From PKWO01 sp036384915 (lineage in GTDB: Bacteria; Pseudomonadota; Gammaproteobacteria; Burkholderiales; Burkholderiaceae_D), in the NCBI GenBank assembly GCA_036384915.1, contig DASVLJ010000019.1, positions 97,123 through 161,122 on the forward strand: DNA of 64,000 bases, read 5' to 3'. Positions within the stretch are counted from its first letter, which is position 1. Every line of letters begins with the position of its first letter. The notes under the pieces were generated by a model. The model ran no database searches and was not told the origin of the DNA. It was given only the letters and a program-made list of their open reading frames with translations. The translations under genes and the position numbers were made by a program. This document shows positions 1 through 8,315 of the stretch, piece after piece.

Positions 1-125
1 ATTCATAGCATGGCCTCCTTGCAAGTCGGAAAACGATGCCGCACCCGCAACGTATCAAGAGTGCGGCCTTACATTTCCGACATCGGCCGGATGCCATGGT
101 TCAGCCTTTTCAAAACGGAATAAAC

Positions 126-932
126 TTATTTAGCAGGATCAACGCGCTTGATCAATTCCATCGCCGCGGCCGGGTTGCGCTCCTTGAAGCCGCTGATCAC
201 GTAGAGAAACACATCCCTCCCCTTGCCTGCCTTGCCTTCCGGCGCAATCTCGTCGAGCCCGGAGGGTTCACCCTGCTGCCAGGCCAAGGCGCGCTTGGCC
301 CAGGTATCGAGCGACTTCTTCGAATAGCCGTTCGCCTCGCTTTCGACCGTACCCATGATGCGTGCATAGACGAAGGGCGCGGTAAGGTCGTTGATCTGCG
401 GATATTCGGCATCGGCCCCGACGATCACGGCCACACCGTATTCGCGCGCCATGGCAATGAATTCCGCGCACTGAAAACTTTCGTGCCGCACTTCGATCGC
501 GTGGCGCAGCTTGCGCCCTTCCAGCGACGTCGGCAGCAACTTCAGGAAGGCTTCGAAATCTTCCGCATCGAATTTCTTGGTCGGCATGAATTGCCAATTG
601 ATCGGGCCGAGCTTGTCCTTCAGCATGAGGATGCCGCTCGTAAGAAAACCTTCGACGGAATTACCCGCTTCGGCCAGCACGCGCCGGTTGGTGGCGAAGC
701 GCGGCCCCTTCAAGGAAAAAACGAAGTCCTCCGGCGTTTCATCGTGCCACTTAGCGAAGGTTTCGGGCTTTTGCGATCCGTAATAAGTGCCGTTGACTTC
801 GATCGAACTGAGCTTGCTGCTGGCATATTCGAGTTCACGCTTCTGCGCCAGCTTTTCCGGGTAAAAGGTGCCGCGCCACGGTTCGTAAGTCCAGCCGCCT
901 ATCCCGATACGAATGTGGTTTTTTGTCCCCAT
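126..932 (-). CDS. DUF72 (YecE-like) family protein
   Basis: A 268-residue protein of the DUF72/YecE family, which has a TIM-barrel fold and no firmly assigned reaction. The N-terminus carries the typical IGIGGWTYEPWRGTFYP stretch (about residues 9-25), followed by the family pattern of a Tyr/Gly-rich segment (SSIEVNGTYYGSQ) and FVFSLKGPRF. Length is normal for the family and there is no signal peptide, so it should be cytoplasmic. The ATG is preceded by GGAG at good spacing. It stands apart from the next operon by about 55 bases and is transcribed in the same direction. Family assignment is firm; function is unknown. Confidence 0.88.
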   Translation of the reverse strand: MGTKNHIRIGIGGWTYEPWRGTFYPEKLAQKRELEYASSKLSSIEVNGTYYGSQKPETFAKWHDETPEDFVFSLKGPRFATNRRVLAEAGNSVEGFLTSGILMLKDKLGPINWQFMPTKKFDAEDFEAFLKLLPTSLEGRKLRHAIEVRHESFQCAEFIAMAREYGVAVIVGADAEYPQINDLTAPFVYARIMGTVESEANGYSKKSLDTWAKRALAWQQGEPSGLDEIAPEGKAGKGRDVFLYVISGFKERNPAAAMELIKRVDPAK

Positions 933-987
933 GACGTCTCCAGTGGATCGATAGGAGCATCAATATACAACCTCTCAGGAAAACTTG

Positions 988-2253
988 TCAGAAGTAGTAA
1001 GTCGCCACGGTCTGCCAACTGGTTCGACCGGGCAAGGCACCGAAATCGCTCCAGGCTTTGCCGCCATAACGCTGCCATTGCAAAGCCATATCCACATGTT
1101 CCCAGTGATAGCGCACTTCGATCCAGGACAAGCGGCTCTGGTCGGTCAAGTCCTGCCGTACCAGCGCCGTCAAGTCGAGATGGGCAATGCCGGCATCTTG
1201 CCAGCTCGCATAAGCGAATAGCGCCTCCTTGGTCGGCAAGTCCTGTGCCGCCTGCGCATAGTCGCGATATTGGAGATAAGCCGGCTGCCCGCGTAGCGGC
1301 AACGCGTTCCAGCCCGCCTTGTCCAGCGCCGCGCCATCGTATTCCGCTTCCAGCGTCACCGAAATCTTGTTGTCGGTGGAATAGGTCAAGCCGGCAGCCA
1401 GCCGATTGCGGAACACTTCGCGTTCCGGCCCACCCAGCGCGTGGGCATATGCAGAAGCGCTACGCCCGCCCGACCATTCGACGAAAGCCACCGTGGCGTC
1501 ACCGAACAGGCGCGTCAGGTCCAGCCCCATCTGCGGCGACCTGCCCTGCTCGCCGTAGAGCAACACCTGCGGATTGAAGGTATCGGAAAACTGCTGGCTT
1601 GCCACCAGCAGGTAGCGGTTGACGCGATTGGTTGCGCCGAAATCGACATTGAACGGCCCGCTGCCGGGTTCCGATTCGAGCTTGGGGGAAAACATGGCCG
1701 TCAGCGAACCGCCCTGCCACAATGTTTGCCCCCGCAACATGACCGAGCCGAGCCGATTGTTGCGCAAGCTCGACGGGTCGACCGATACGATCGAGCGTAC
1801 CGCGCCATCGCGAAAATAGTCCGTAGGGTTATAGCCCGTTGCCACGCCGTAGCGCGTATTGATGCGCCCGGCATCGACGATCTCGTCAGACGAAATATGC
1901 CAACTCAGGTATAGCTCCTTGAGCGTGTTGATCTTGGCCTGATCCGGTGCCTGCCCTTGCCAATCCCAATCGAGCCGGTCGGCAAATACCAGGCGCCAGC
2001 CGGGCTTCAAGGTCTTGTCGAGCGCCGCGTCGACCGAGAGCCGGCCGTTTTCATACGCAGGCAAGCCGTAGCGCTGCTGCGTGCCGCCATAGGCAGCCTC
2101 GACGAAAATACGCCAATCCGCGGCTTGCCGGACTTCGGCCGGTGCCTGGTCCGCCACCTTCAATGCACCGAGCTCGTCGTCGGCCGCCTGTGTTGCCTGC
2201 GCTGCCTGCGCCGACGCAGGCAAGAGCAAGGCCAAAATCAGGAAGCGCTTCAT
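988..2253 (-). CDS. Outer-membrane beta-barrel protein, last gene of ABC/LolA-like operon
   Basis: A 421-residue protein with a clear Sec signal peptide (MKRFLILALLLPASAQA) and a mature region rich in alternating aromatic and polar residues, ending in a C-terminal phenylalanine (...VATYYF), the usual signature for insertion by the BAM complex. I therefore call it an outer-membrane beta-barrel. A stretch near residues 120-140 (AGRINTRYGVATGYNPTDYF) resembles DUF1302-type barrels. It overlaps the LolA-like gene by four bases (ATGA), so the two are translationally coupled and belong to one operon with the ABC permease and ATPase upstream. By context it may receive or place a hydrophobic substrate at the outer membrane. 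The substrate cannot be read from sequence. Confidence 0.75.
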   Translation of the reverse strand: MKRFLILALLLPASAQAAQATQAADDELGALKVADQAPAEVRQAADWRIFVEAAYGGTQQRYGLPAYENGRLSVDAALDKTLKPGWRLVFADRLDWDWQGQAPDQAKINTLKELYLSWHISSDEIVDAGRINTRYGVATGYNPTDYFRDGAVRSIVSVDPSSLRNNRLGSVMLRGQTLWQGGSLTAMFSPKLESEPGSGPFNVDFGATNRVNRYLLVASQQFSDTFNPQVLLYGEQGRSPQMGLDLTRLFGDATVAFVEWSGGRSASAYAHALGGPEREVFRNRLAAGLTYSTDNKISVTLEAEYDGAALDKAGWNALPLRGQPAYLQYRDYAQAAQDLPTKEALFAYASWQDAGIAHLDLTALVRQDLTDQSRLSWIEVRYHWEHVDMALQWQRYGGKAWSDFGALPGRTSWQTVATYYF

Positions 2254-3017
2254 TCTGGCTTGAACCTCGCCAGATAATCACGCTGCATCCAGGTGTCGGG
2301 AATATCGCGCCAGGCGTAGTCGCTAAAGTGCATCACCGTCACCCATTTGGGATCCAGGCCGTCGATGATCACGGTTTCGGTCGGACGCACCACGCCAAGC
2401 TGCGTTTCGAAGCGGCGGTAATAGGCCGTCTTCAGCAAGCGATTGCTTTCGGTATAAAAACGCGACTTGACCGGGCGGCTGTTGCCGGTGTCGATCCACA
2501 TTTCGATATGGTGGTAGGTCACGTCCGGAGAAGTCGCCGCCAGCGCCAGCTTATAGCAATGGCGCGCTTGCCGGTCGCCATCGGTCACGTCTTCCTCGCC
2601 CAGCAATTGCGCGTTGTAATCCTTGGCCAGATTGACGGTGACCACGTCGCCATTGGCAGCCTGACCCAGCAGGCGCTGCTGCGGCGAAATGCGGATGCTG
2701 GCCTTGGAAGACGGATCGTAAAACCATAAATCATTGCCGGCCTTGAGCATCAACTTGTTGGCATCGCGCGCTGGCGCCACGAAGCGAATCAGGTTCTGGT
2801 ACTGGCCGCCGCTCTTCTCCGACTTGGCGTAGACGATCAAGGTGTTGCCGTCAGTCTGCTTGCCGTCGCGGAATTCGGTCAGCGTGTTGGTCAGCGAGAA
2901 CGGCTTGTCGGGATTGCGCACGGCATCGCTGGCGGCGAGGATTTCCTGCGCCGAAGGCGCGGCATGCGCGAGGCCGCAGGCAAACAGCACGGTAAAAGCG
3001 AAAAATGTTTTACGCAT
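2250..3017 (-). CDS. LolA-like outer membrane lipoprotein-sorting family protein
   Basis: A 255-residue periplasmic protein with a Sec signal peptide (first ~19 residues ending AHA). It matches the LolA-like 'outer membrane lipoprotein-sorting protein' family: the SGGQYQNLIRFVAPARD block and the conserved LWFYDPSSKASIRISPQQRL segment are typical. Such proteins form an open half-barrel that shields a lipid moiety. It is not the housekeeping LolA, which is shorter and lacks the DPSSKA...RISPQQRL block. It sits nine bases after the permease gene and overlaps the barrel gene by four bases, so a role as shuttle between the ABC permease and the barrel is inferred. Confidence 0.85.
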   Translation of the reverse strand: MRKTFFAFTVLFACGLAHAAPSAQEILAASDAVRNPDKPFSLTNTLTEFRDGKQTDGNTLIVYAKSEKSGGQYQNLIRFVAPARDANKLMLKAGNDLWFYDPSSKASIRISPQQRLLGQAANGDVVTVNLAKDYNAQLLGEEDVTDGDRQARHCYKLALAATSPDVTYHHIEMWIDTGNSRPVKSRFYTESNRLLKTAYYRRFETQLGVVRPTETVIIDGLDPKWVTVMHFSDYAWRDIPDTWMQRDYLARFKPE

Positions 3018-3026
3018 GGCGCCCCC

Positions 3027-4421
3027 TTAAACATGACGCAGCGCGTCGACGATATTCATCTTGGCTGCCCGTGCGGCCGGCAAAAAGGCCGACAGCATCG
3101 CCACCACGATCAGGCCGACCGCGGTGCCGGTGATCAACCGCGTTTCGCCCCACACCCGCACCGTCAAGGGCACGGGCTCGACGCGTCCGGGCGGCAGCCA
3201 GGTCAAGCCGGCGTGATTGATCGCGTAGGCGATACCGAGCGCGATCAGGACACCGAGCGCCGCCCCTATCACGCCGAGCAGCAAGCCCTCGCAGATGAAC
3301 AGGCGCCGTATCCCGTTGCGGCGCAGGCCGATGGCACGCAGCGTACCGATTTCCACCGTGCGCTCAACCACCGCCATGCTCATGGTATTGCCTACCGTGA
3401 ACAACACGATGGCGCCGATCAAGACCGCGATGAAGCTGAACAAGGCGGCGAACATACCGATGCTCTGGCCGTAGAACGGATTCAAAGTGGTGAATTCCTG
3501 GATTTCCAGCGGCTGATCCTTGAAGGTCGTGGCAAGCAGTTGCTCCAACCGGGCGCGCGCCGCCGGCATCTGGCTCGTGTGCTGCAATTGCAGCACGATG
3601 GCCGTCACCTGCGGCGCCGCCCCGCCATAGACCAGGCGCTGCGCCTGCCCAAGATGCATACCAATGAAGAGGTCGTCGAATTCTTTCACCCCCTGGTCTT
3701 CCGCCTTGACGACGTTCAGGCTGGCGACGTTGGGTGCCCCGTGCGCGTTGGCGGCCAGCATTTCAATGCGTGTGCCGCCGGCTTTGGCATCGAGCGGCGT
3801 CTCTTGCGCGGAAAGCGCGGCAATGTCGTCCGGCGCGGCCTTGCCTGCCTCTTCCGATTTGAGGATGGGTGCATTCTGGCAATCCTTGACTTGCAGCGGC
3901 GCGCACAATTGCAGCACGCGCGCCACGCCGTTGCCGATCACGACCGAGTCTTCCGAGGTGCCCGTCAAGGGTCCTTCGCCGTTACCGCGGCGCGGAAACT
4001 GGTAATCGTTCCATTTGCGCATCACGTTCTGGTTTTCGACCACCACGCCGGTACCGAGCACGGTGCGCGACACGCCGGCGGAGAAGTTGCCCGCGATGCC
4101 GCCCAGTTGCAGCGTCGGCGTGACCACGGTCAGCATGGGTGCCAGTTCCGGATCGGCCTTGATGGTCGCAATGATCTTGTCGTAGCCGGCGATGCCATAG
4201 GCTGTCGGATTGCCGCTGCCGTACAGGAAGTAATCCTTGTGCTGGATCTGCAAGTGGCCGCTGCGCTGCACGTAGCCGGTTTGCAAGCCGTAGGTGATAT
4301 CGCGGCTGTAGCCGCCGAAGACCAGGATGGCCCCGGCGCCCACGATCATGGCCAGCAGGGTGGTCAGCGAGCGGCGGCGGTTGCGCAAAAGGTTGCGCAG
4401 CGCGAGGGATAGCGTCCTCAT
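3027..4421 (-). CDS. ABC transporter permease, MacB/LolCE (FtsX) type
   Basis: A 464-residue inner-membrane permease with the MacB/FtsX layout: one membrane helix near residues 18-36, a large periplasmic domain (about 45-310), then three helices near 315-340, 370-395 and 430-450. The FtsX region is recognisable from the VERTVEIGTLRAIGLRR motif, the coupling helix that contacts the ATPase. The start overlaps the ATPase stop as ATGA. This class does not move solutes through a pore but uses ATP hydrolysis to push or extract substrates on the periplasmic side (MacB, LolCDE). With one permease gene the transporter would be a homodimer. Confidence 0.88.
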   Translation of the reverse strand: MRTLSLALRNLLRNRRRSLTTLLAMIVGAGAILVFGGYSRDITYGLQTGYVQRSGHLQIQHKDYFLYGSGNPTAYGIAGYDKIIATIKADPELAPMLTVVTPTLQLGGIAGNFSAGVSRTVLGTGVVVENQNVMRKWNDYQFPRRGNGEGPLTGTSEDSVVIGNGVARVLQLCAPLQVKDCQNAPILKSEEAGKAAPDDIAALSAQETPLDAKAGGTRIEMLAANAHGAPNVASLNVVKAEDQGVKEFDDLFIGMHLGQAQRLVYGGAAPQVTAIVLQLQHTSQMPAARARLEQLLATTFKDQPLEIQEFTTLNPFYGQSIGMFAALFSFIAVLIGAIVLFTVGNTMSMAVVERTVEIGTLRAIGLRRNGIRRLFICEGLLLGVIGAALGVLIALGIAYAINHAGLTWLPPGRVEPVPLTVRVWGETRLITGTAVGLIVVAMLSAFLPAARAAKMNIVDALRHV

Positions 4422-5140
4422 TGTGCTGCCTCCAGTGCCACGGGTTGGTCATGCCGTTCGATCGATGTAATGCGACCGTCGCGGATATGGACCGCATCGT
4501 CGGCCTCGGCCAGCACCTGCGGATCGTGCGAGGAAAACACGAACGAGACATGGTGTTCGCGCTGCATCTTGCGCATCAGCGCAATGATGGCCGCCCCCGT
4601 ATGGCTGTCGAGGTTGGCGGTCGGCTCGTCGGCCAGCACCAGTTGCGGTTCGATCGCGAGGGCGCGCGCAATCGCGACGCGCTGGCGCTGCCCGCCGGAC
4701 AATTGCGCCGGCCGGTTTTGCACACGATCAGACAAGCCTACCCCGTCGAGCAAGGCACGCACGCGCTCCCTGCGTTTGGCCGCCGGCACCTGGGCCAGCA
4801 ACAAGGGATATTCGACGTTCTCATAGGCCGTCAACACGGGCAAGAGATTGAAGTTCTGGAAGATGAAGCCGAGGTGGCGCGCGCGGAAGTCCGACAGGGC
4901 ATCGTCGCTCATGGCTTGCACGCGCGCGCCGGCCACGGTCAACTCACCGCTGTCGGGCCGGTCTATGCAGCCGATCAGGTTCAATAGCGTGGTCTTGCCG
5001 CTGCCGGAAGCGCCGGCGATGACGGTAAAACGGCCGGGCCGGATTTCAAGATTGATGTCGGTCAAAGCCGGCACGTCGACGGCGCCAAGGCGGTATGTTT
5101 TGCCGACGTTTTTCAGGATGACGGATTGCTGTGTATGCAT
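4418..5140 (-). CDS. ABC transporter ATP-binding protein, MacB/LolD type
   Basis: A 240-residue ATPase with Walker A GASGSGKTT, signature LSGGQRQRVAIARAL and Walker B LVLADEPTANLD, followed by the switch histidine in FSSHDP. It belongs to the LolD/MacB/FtsE group. I start it at the ATG of MHTQQS, which has CGGGAG upstream; an in-frame start 51 bases earlier has no comparable ribosome site. It is the first gene of the four-gene operon running to the outer-membrane barrel and should energise the neighbouring permease. Confidence 0.9.
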   Translation of the reverse strand: MHTQQSVILKNVGKTYRLGAVDVPALTDINLEIRPGRFTVIAGASGSGKTTLLNLIGCIDRPDSGELTVAGARVQAMSDDALSDFRARHLGFIFQNFNLLPVLTAYENVEYPLLLAQVPAAKRRERVRALLDGVGLSDRVQNRPAQLSGGQRQRVAIARALAIEPQLVLADEPTANLDSHTGAAIIALMRKMQREHHVSFVFSSHDPQVLAEADDAVHIRDGRITSIERHDQPVALEAAQ

Positions 5141-5274
5141 GAATGACTCCCGAGTTGAGTATGGGAGCATCCTAACGGCAGCGATAGCCATACTGGCAAG
5201 CTTGCGACGAAGCGACCGCCTTGGCGATAAAGCGAGGGAAAATCGGAGTGAATCAAAGGTTTCCCCGGAGGAAA

Positions 5275-6285
5275 TTAAAGTGTCTTCTCGAAGCAGGCGG
5301 CCAGCGTATTGCCGACATACCGGCCGAAATTCTCGCGCCGCCGGTAGCCGTGCTTTTCATAAAACCGCACCGCCCGGGCATTGACGAGTCGCGTTTCAAG
5401 CCACAGCTCCCGGTAACCGAACCGGCGTGCCTCGCCTTCCAGATAGGCCAACACGGCGCTGCCGACGTCGGCGTGACCGGGACGAGCCAGCATGCGCTTG
5501 AGCTCGGCCACGCCGTCCTGCAGGGGACGGATGGCGCCGCAGCCGACGGCCATGCCCATGCGGTCGCGTGCGACGGCAAAACACGCCCGGTCGCCCTGCA
5601 CGTCGGCCAGATCGAAGGAGGCGCGGCCGTTGTCACCAGTGATGAGCGCCAGCGTGGCGGACAGCTCATCCAACAAGGCCGTCGCATCGGCAGACAAGGG
5701 GCTCTCCGCCGAAACCGTGACGCGGGCCAGCGGTTCCGGCAGTGGCGCCAAATGCTTGTACATATAACTCGTCGCGTCATAGCCGCCATCGGAAGCGCGC
5801 GCAAAGCCGGGCAAGCGTCCCGCCAATTGGAAACCCAGCGTGCCGTACAGGCGCTCGCCCGCATCGCCGCTACGCGTATCGAGCACCAGCAGGGTCTTGC
5901 CCTCTTCGCGTGCGCAAGCTTCAATCGCCAGCATCAAGGCCCGGCCGCAGCCGCGCCGGCGCATCGAGGAATGCACAAGCATCTTGCTCACCTCGGCGCG
6001 ATGGCTGCCGTTGTCGAGCGCCTTGAGCAGCAACTGCACCGTGCCCATCACCACGCCATCTTCGTTACGCAGGATCAGCAAGCGGCGCGCTCCCGGTTCC
6101 CATTGCGCCAGAATGTCCTGCCAGAAGCGCCGCGCTTGTTCCAGCGTATAAGGCAGCACAAAGCCCACGCTCGCGCCATGCTGCACGCAATCGAGCAGGA
6201 CTTCGGCAAGCGCATCGAGATACTCCGCCAAGCCGGCAGCATCGATTTCAGCAATATCGTGGGAAATGAGAGGATCGGAAATCAT
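5275..6285 (-). CDS. Tandem-domain GNAT acetyltransferase
   Basis: A 336-residue protein with two GNAT folds. The first (about residues 1-175) has the acetyl-CoA loop VHSSMRRRGCGRALM and the LYGTLGFQ motif; the second (about 180-336) ends with AVRFYEKHGYRRRENFG, the typical GNAT beta-bulge and helix. The start chosen here is the ATG that overlaps the stop of the XRE-cupin gene (ATGA); an earlier in-frame start would lie inside that gene. Coupling to an XRE-cupin regulator suggests the regulator controls it. The acceptor is unknown. Confidence 0.85.
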   Translation of the reverse strand: MISDPLISHDIAEIDAAGLAEYLDALAEVLLDCVQHGASVGFVLPYTLEQARRFWQDILAQWEPGARRLLILRNEDGVVMGTVQLLLKALDNGSHRAEVSKMLVHSSMRRRGCGRALMLAIEACAREEGKTLLVLDTRSGDAGERLYGTLGFQLAGRLPGFARASDGGYDATSYMYKHLAPLPEPLARVTVSAESPLSADATALLDELSATLALITGDNGRASFDLADVQGDRACFAVARDRMGMAVGCGAIRPLQDGVAELKRMLARPGHADVGSAVLAYLEGEARRFGYRELWLETRLVNARAVRFYEKHGYRRRENFGRYVGNTLAACFEKTL

Positions 6286-6869
6286 GGCTCGCAGATCAAG
6301 ATAAGGTAGCGGGCGGCATCCGGCCCGGGACAGGAAAAGCGCGTGGCGCCGAACAAATGAAAACGCAGGCAATCGCCGGGATGCAGCCGGTATTCGGTGC
6401 CGTCAACGGTGTAGTCGAGCACGCCTTCGAGCATCCACATATGCTGTTCCATGCCGCGCACCGGCGCTTCGTCATAAGCAATCACGGCGCCGGCCGGCAA
6501 CACGCCTTCGAGCATCTCCATGCGGAAATCGCGTGAAGGCGGCGAGACGAGGCGGCGGCGAAAGCCCGTTTCCGGGTCGATCCAGACTTGCTGCGACTTG
6601 AAGGGGATCAGCCTGGCTGATTGCTGTTCCAGCTCGGCTAAGAGACGCGACATGGTCATGCCATAGGCGGAACAAAGCTTGCCCAGCAGACTGGCGGTCG
6701 GGCTGGTTTCACCCCGCTCAAGGCGCGACAGCGTGGCGCGGCTGATGCCGGTGGCTTGCGCCAGTTCGTCGAGCGACCAATTGCGCTCCGTGCGCAGCGC
6801 CGCCAGCCGTTGCGCCAAACGGATGTCCAGCACATCGACGTCTTCCGGGCTGATGATTTTATTTTCCAT
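6282..6869 (-). CDS. XRE-family transcriptional regulator with cupin domain
   Basis: A 195-residue regulator. Residues about 15-75 form an XRE helix-turn-helix (LAQATGISRATLSRLERGE) and residues about 110-190 a small cupin (HMWMLEGVLDYTVDGTEY...LHPGDCLRFH), which normally binds a small effector. The ATG chosen encodes MENKIISPED; an upstream TTG would add ten residues. The gene is followed directly by the acetyltransferase with an ATGA overlap. A palindrome lying across its own promoter (separate entry) points to autoregulation. Effector unknown. Confidence 0.88.
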   Translation of the reverse strand: MENKIISPEDVDVLDIRLAQRLAALRTERNWSLDELAQATGISRATLSRLERGETSPTASLLGKLCSAYGMTMSRLLAELEQQSARLIPFKSQQVWIDPETGFRRRLVSPPSRDFRMEMLEGVLPAGAVIAYDEAPVRGMEQHMWMLEGVLDYTVDGTEYRLHPGDCLRFHLFGATRFSCPGPDAARYLILICEP

Positions 6870-6906
6870 ATTTGAGAATATATCCCAAATATGAGACAAA
6901 CATCAA
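6868..6906 (-). promoter_or_regulatory. Candidate promoter and operator of the XRE-cupin gene
   Basis: On the minus strand a -35-like TTGATG (6906-6901) is followed after 18 bases by TATATT (6882-6877), and the ATG begins only seven bases later, so the transcript could be leaderless; no Shine-Dalgarno is visible. An inverted repeat with ten-base arms (6868-6877 and 6883-6892, nine of ten positions pairing, five-base spacer) covers the -10 box and start codon. A bound repressor there would block transcription. Seen in sequence; function inferred. Confidence 0.55.
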
Positions 6907-6935
6907 GCCCCGTTTTTACGCCACCGATGAAGCGG

Positions 6936-7514
6936 TCAGTTCAAGGCCTTCAGCACGTCTTCCGTCGACCGTACGCGCGACAGGCGCGGGAAGATGAATT
7001 TGAAGGCGAAGTCGTGCATTTCCTTCGATACCGTGGAGCCGCATGCGTCCTCGACGATCACCTGGTGATAACCGAGTTCGTAAGCGTCGCGCGCGGTTGA
7101 CTCGACTCCGATATTGGTCGCGATGCCGCCCAGGACGATGGTCTTGACGCCGCGCCGACGCAATTGCATGTCCAGTCCCGTGCCGTAGAAGGCGCCCCAT
7201 TGCTGCTTGGTGATGCAGATGTCATTGGCACCGGCTTCGAGCTCTGGCATCAGGCTGTCCCAGCCCTGCGGCATGCTATCCGGCAGTTTCATGACGGCGT
7301 CGGCCTCGGGGCGCAAGGCCGCCGGGCCGGCGGGAAACGCGACGTTGACCAATACCACCGGTGCGCCGACCTCGCGGAAGCGCTTGGCCAGCTTCGCCGC
7401 CCTGGCTACCACGTCGGCCGCGCCGTGCGGATGCGCTCCCATTGCGGTGATGCCGTTTTGCAGGTCGATCAATACCAGTGCCGTAGCGGCAGGATCGAGA
7501 GTGATTGCGCTCAT
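6936..7514 (-). CDS. Isochorismatase-family cysteine hydrolase
   Basis: A 192-residue protein of the isochorismatase superfamily. The catalytic triad can be placed as Asp in LVLIDLQNG (about residue 16), Lys in the ITKQQWGAFYGT segment, and the nucleophile region GGIATNIGVESTARDAYE. At the nucleophile position, where most members have Cys (GxxTxxCVxST), this protein reads IGVEST with Gly, a feature of the group resembling YcaC-like or non-catalytic members. The start is the ATG of MSAITLDP, with GGAG eight bases upstream. It is monocistronic and ends just before the XRE promoter. Substrate unknown. Confidence 0.82.
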   Translation of the reverse strand: MSAITLDPAATALVLIDLQNGITAMGAHPHGAADVVARAAKLAKRFREVGAPVVLVNVAFPAGPAALRPEADAVMKLPDSMPQGWDSLMPELEAGANDICITKQQWGAFYGTGLDMQLRRRGVKTIVLGGIATNIGVESTARDAYELGYHQVIVEDACGSTVSKEMHDFAFKFIFPRLSRVRSTEDVLKALN

Positions 7515-7696
7515 GTTGGAATCTCCGAAAAAGTGGGTCTGTGGGTCCATAAGCGCCCGGCTGGCCGGGCCCCTATTGTGAAACGACATGTGTCTATGCT
7601 GTAATACTCCGCGTCCATGGCGAAGCACAAGCCGACCGCAAAAATTGCGGTTGCCGGCGTGGAACGACAATAACGACTATCCGAGGAGCAGATGAA

Positions 7697-8065
7697 ATGA
7701 GACTTTTCCGTACCCTTTGCCTTGCCTGCGCCATGTTCGCAGGCTTTGCCGCACACGCAGCAGACAAGGTGTTCCCGGTCAGCGTCAAGATCAACGAATC
7801 GATCTCGACCGACGACCGCGGCACAAAATACGACGACCCGCTCGGTGCGGCGCTCAAGGAAGGCAACCTCGGCGAAGTTGTCGGCGGCGGCAATTCGGTC
7901 AACAAGGCCGGTAAGGTCGAGTGGGCCGGCATCGACCTCGAAGTCACCGACCTGCAAAAGAGCATTCCCGTCATCAAGCAAAAACTGATCGACCTCGGCG
8001 CTCCCAAGGGCAGCACCATCGAATATCATAGCGGCGGGAAGAAGGTCGTCGTGCAAGTCCAATAA
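7697..8065 (+). CDS. Small secreted protein of unknown function
   Basis: A 122-residue protein with a Sec signal peptide (about residues 1-21, ending AHA). The mature part (KVFPVSVKINESISTDDRG, then a Gly-rich GEVVGGGNSVNKAGK and a charged C-terminal half) matches no family that I recognise. A good GAGGAG ribosome site precedes the ATG. It is followed within 15 bases by a strong hairpin, so it is probably its own transcription unit. Likely periplasmic or extracellular. Confidence 0.75.
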   Translation: MRLFRTLCLACAMFAGFAAHAADKVFPVSVKINESISTDDRGTKYDDPLGAALKEGNLGEVVGGGNSVNKAGKVEWAGIDLEVTDLQKSIPVIKQKLIDLGAPKGSTIEYHSGGKKVVVQVQ

Positions 8066-8078
8066 ACATCGTCAGCTT

Positions 8079-8105
8079 GCGAAGCCGGCCCGGCGCCGGC
8101 TTCGC
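8079..8105 (+). terminator. Hairpin after the small secreted protein gene
   Basis: A perfect ten-base stem (GCGAAGCCGG with CCGGCTTCGC, seven-base loop) lies 13 bases after the stop codon. It is followed by a pyrimidine-rich stretch rather than a clean T run, so it is either a weak intrinsic terminator or a 3'-end stabiliser. Confidence 0.5.
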
Positions 8106-8271
8106 GCCCCACTTCTTCTGCCCCCCCCCATTCAGCCGTCCCCGGTGCCATCGCCTGCGGAAAACACGCCGCCTGCGGCAGCCAATGCCCGTTCGCTCCG
8201 AACAAGCGGCATAAGCTTCCTTGAGTTAAGCGCAAGCTGCAACGCAGATGCACGACCGACGGGTACAATGC

Positions 8272-8314
8272 AATTTGTGAGGACCACTCACAAATTATAT
8301 GAGGAACCCTCATA
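8272..8314 (+). promoter_or_regulatory. Double operator upstream of the TetR gene
   Basis: Two inverted repeats share the core TGAG-N5-CTCA. The first (8272-8296) has perfect ten-base arms with a five-base spacer. The second (8298-8314) has seven-base arms and ends one base before the ATG. Their centres are 22 bp apart, two turns of DNA. The second covers the GAGG ribosome site. This is the expected arrangement for an autorepressed TetR-family gene. Confidence 0.7.
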
Positions 8315-8315
8315 A

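Noticed and set aside
30..67. A hairpin (GCCGCAC/GTGCGGC) as terminator of the DUF72 gene
   Set aside because: Only seven pairs with a 16-base loop, and the four-T run is separated from the stem by four bases. Too weak to list.
2964..4412. A 482-codon plus-strand frame opposite the ABC permease
   Set aside because: His/Arg/Gln-rich shadow product; the minus-strand permease is supported by its motifs and by coupling to its neighbours.
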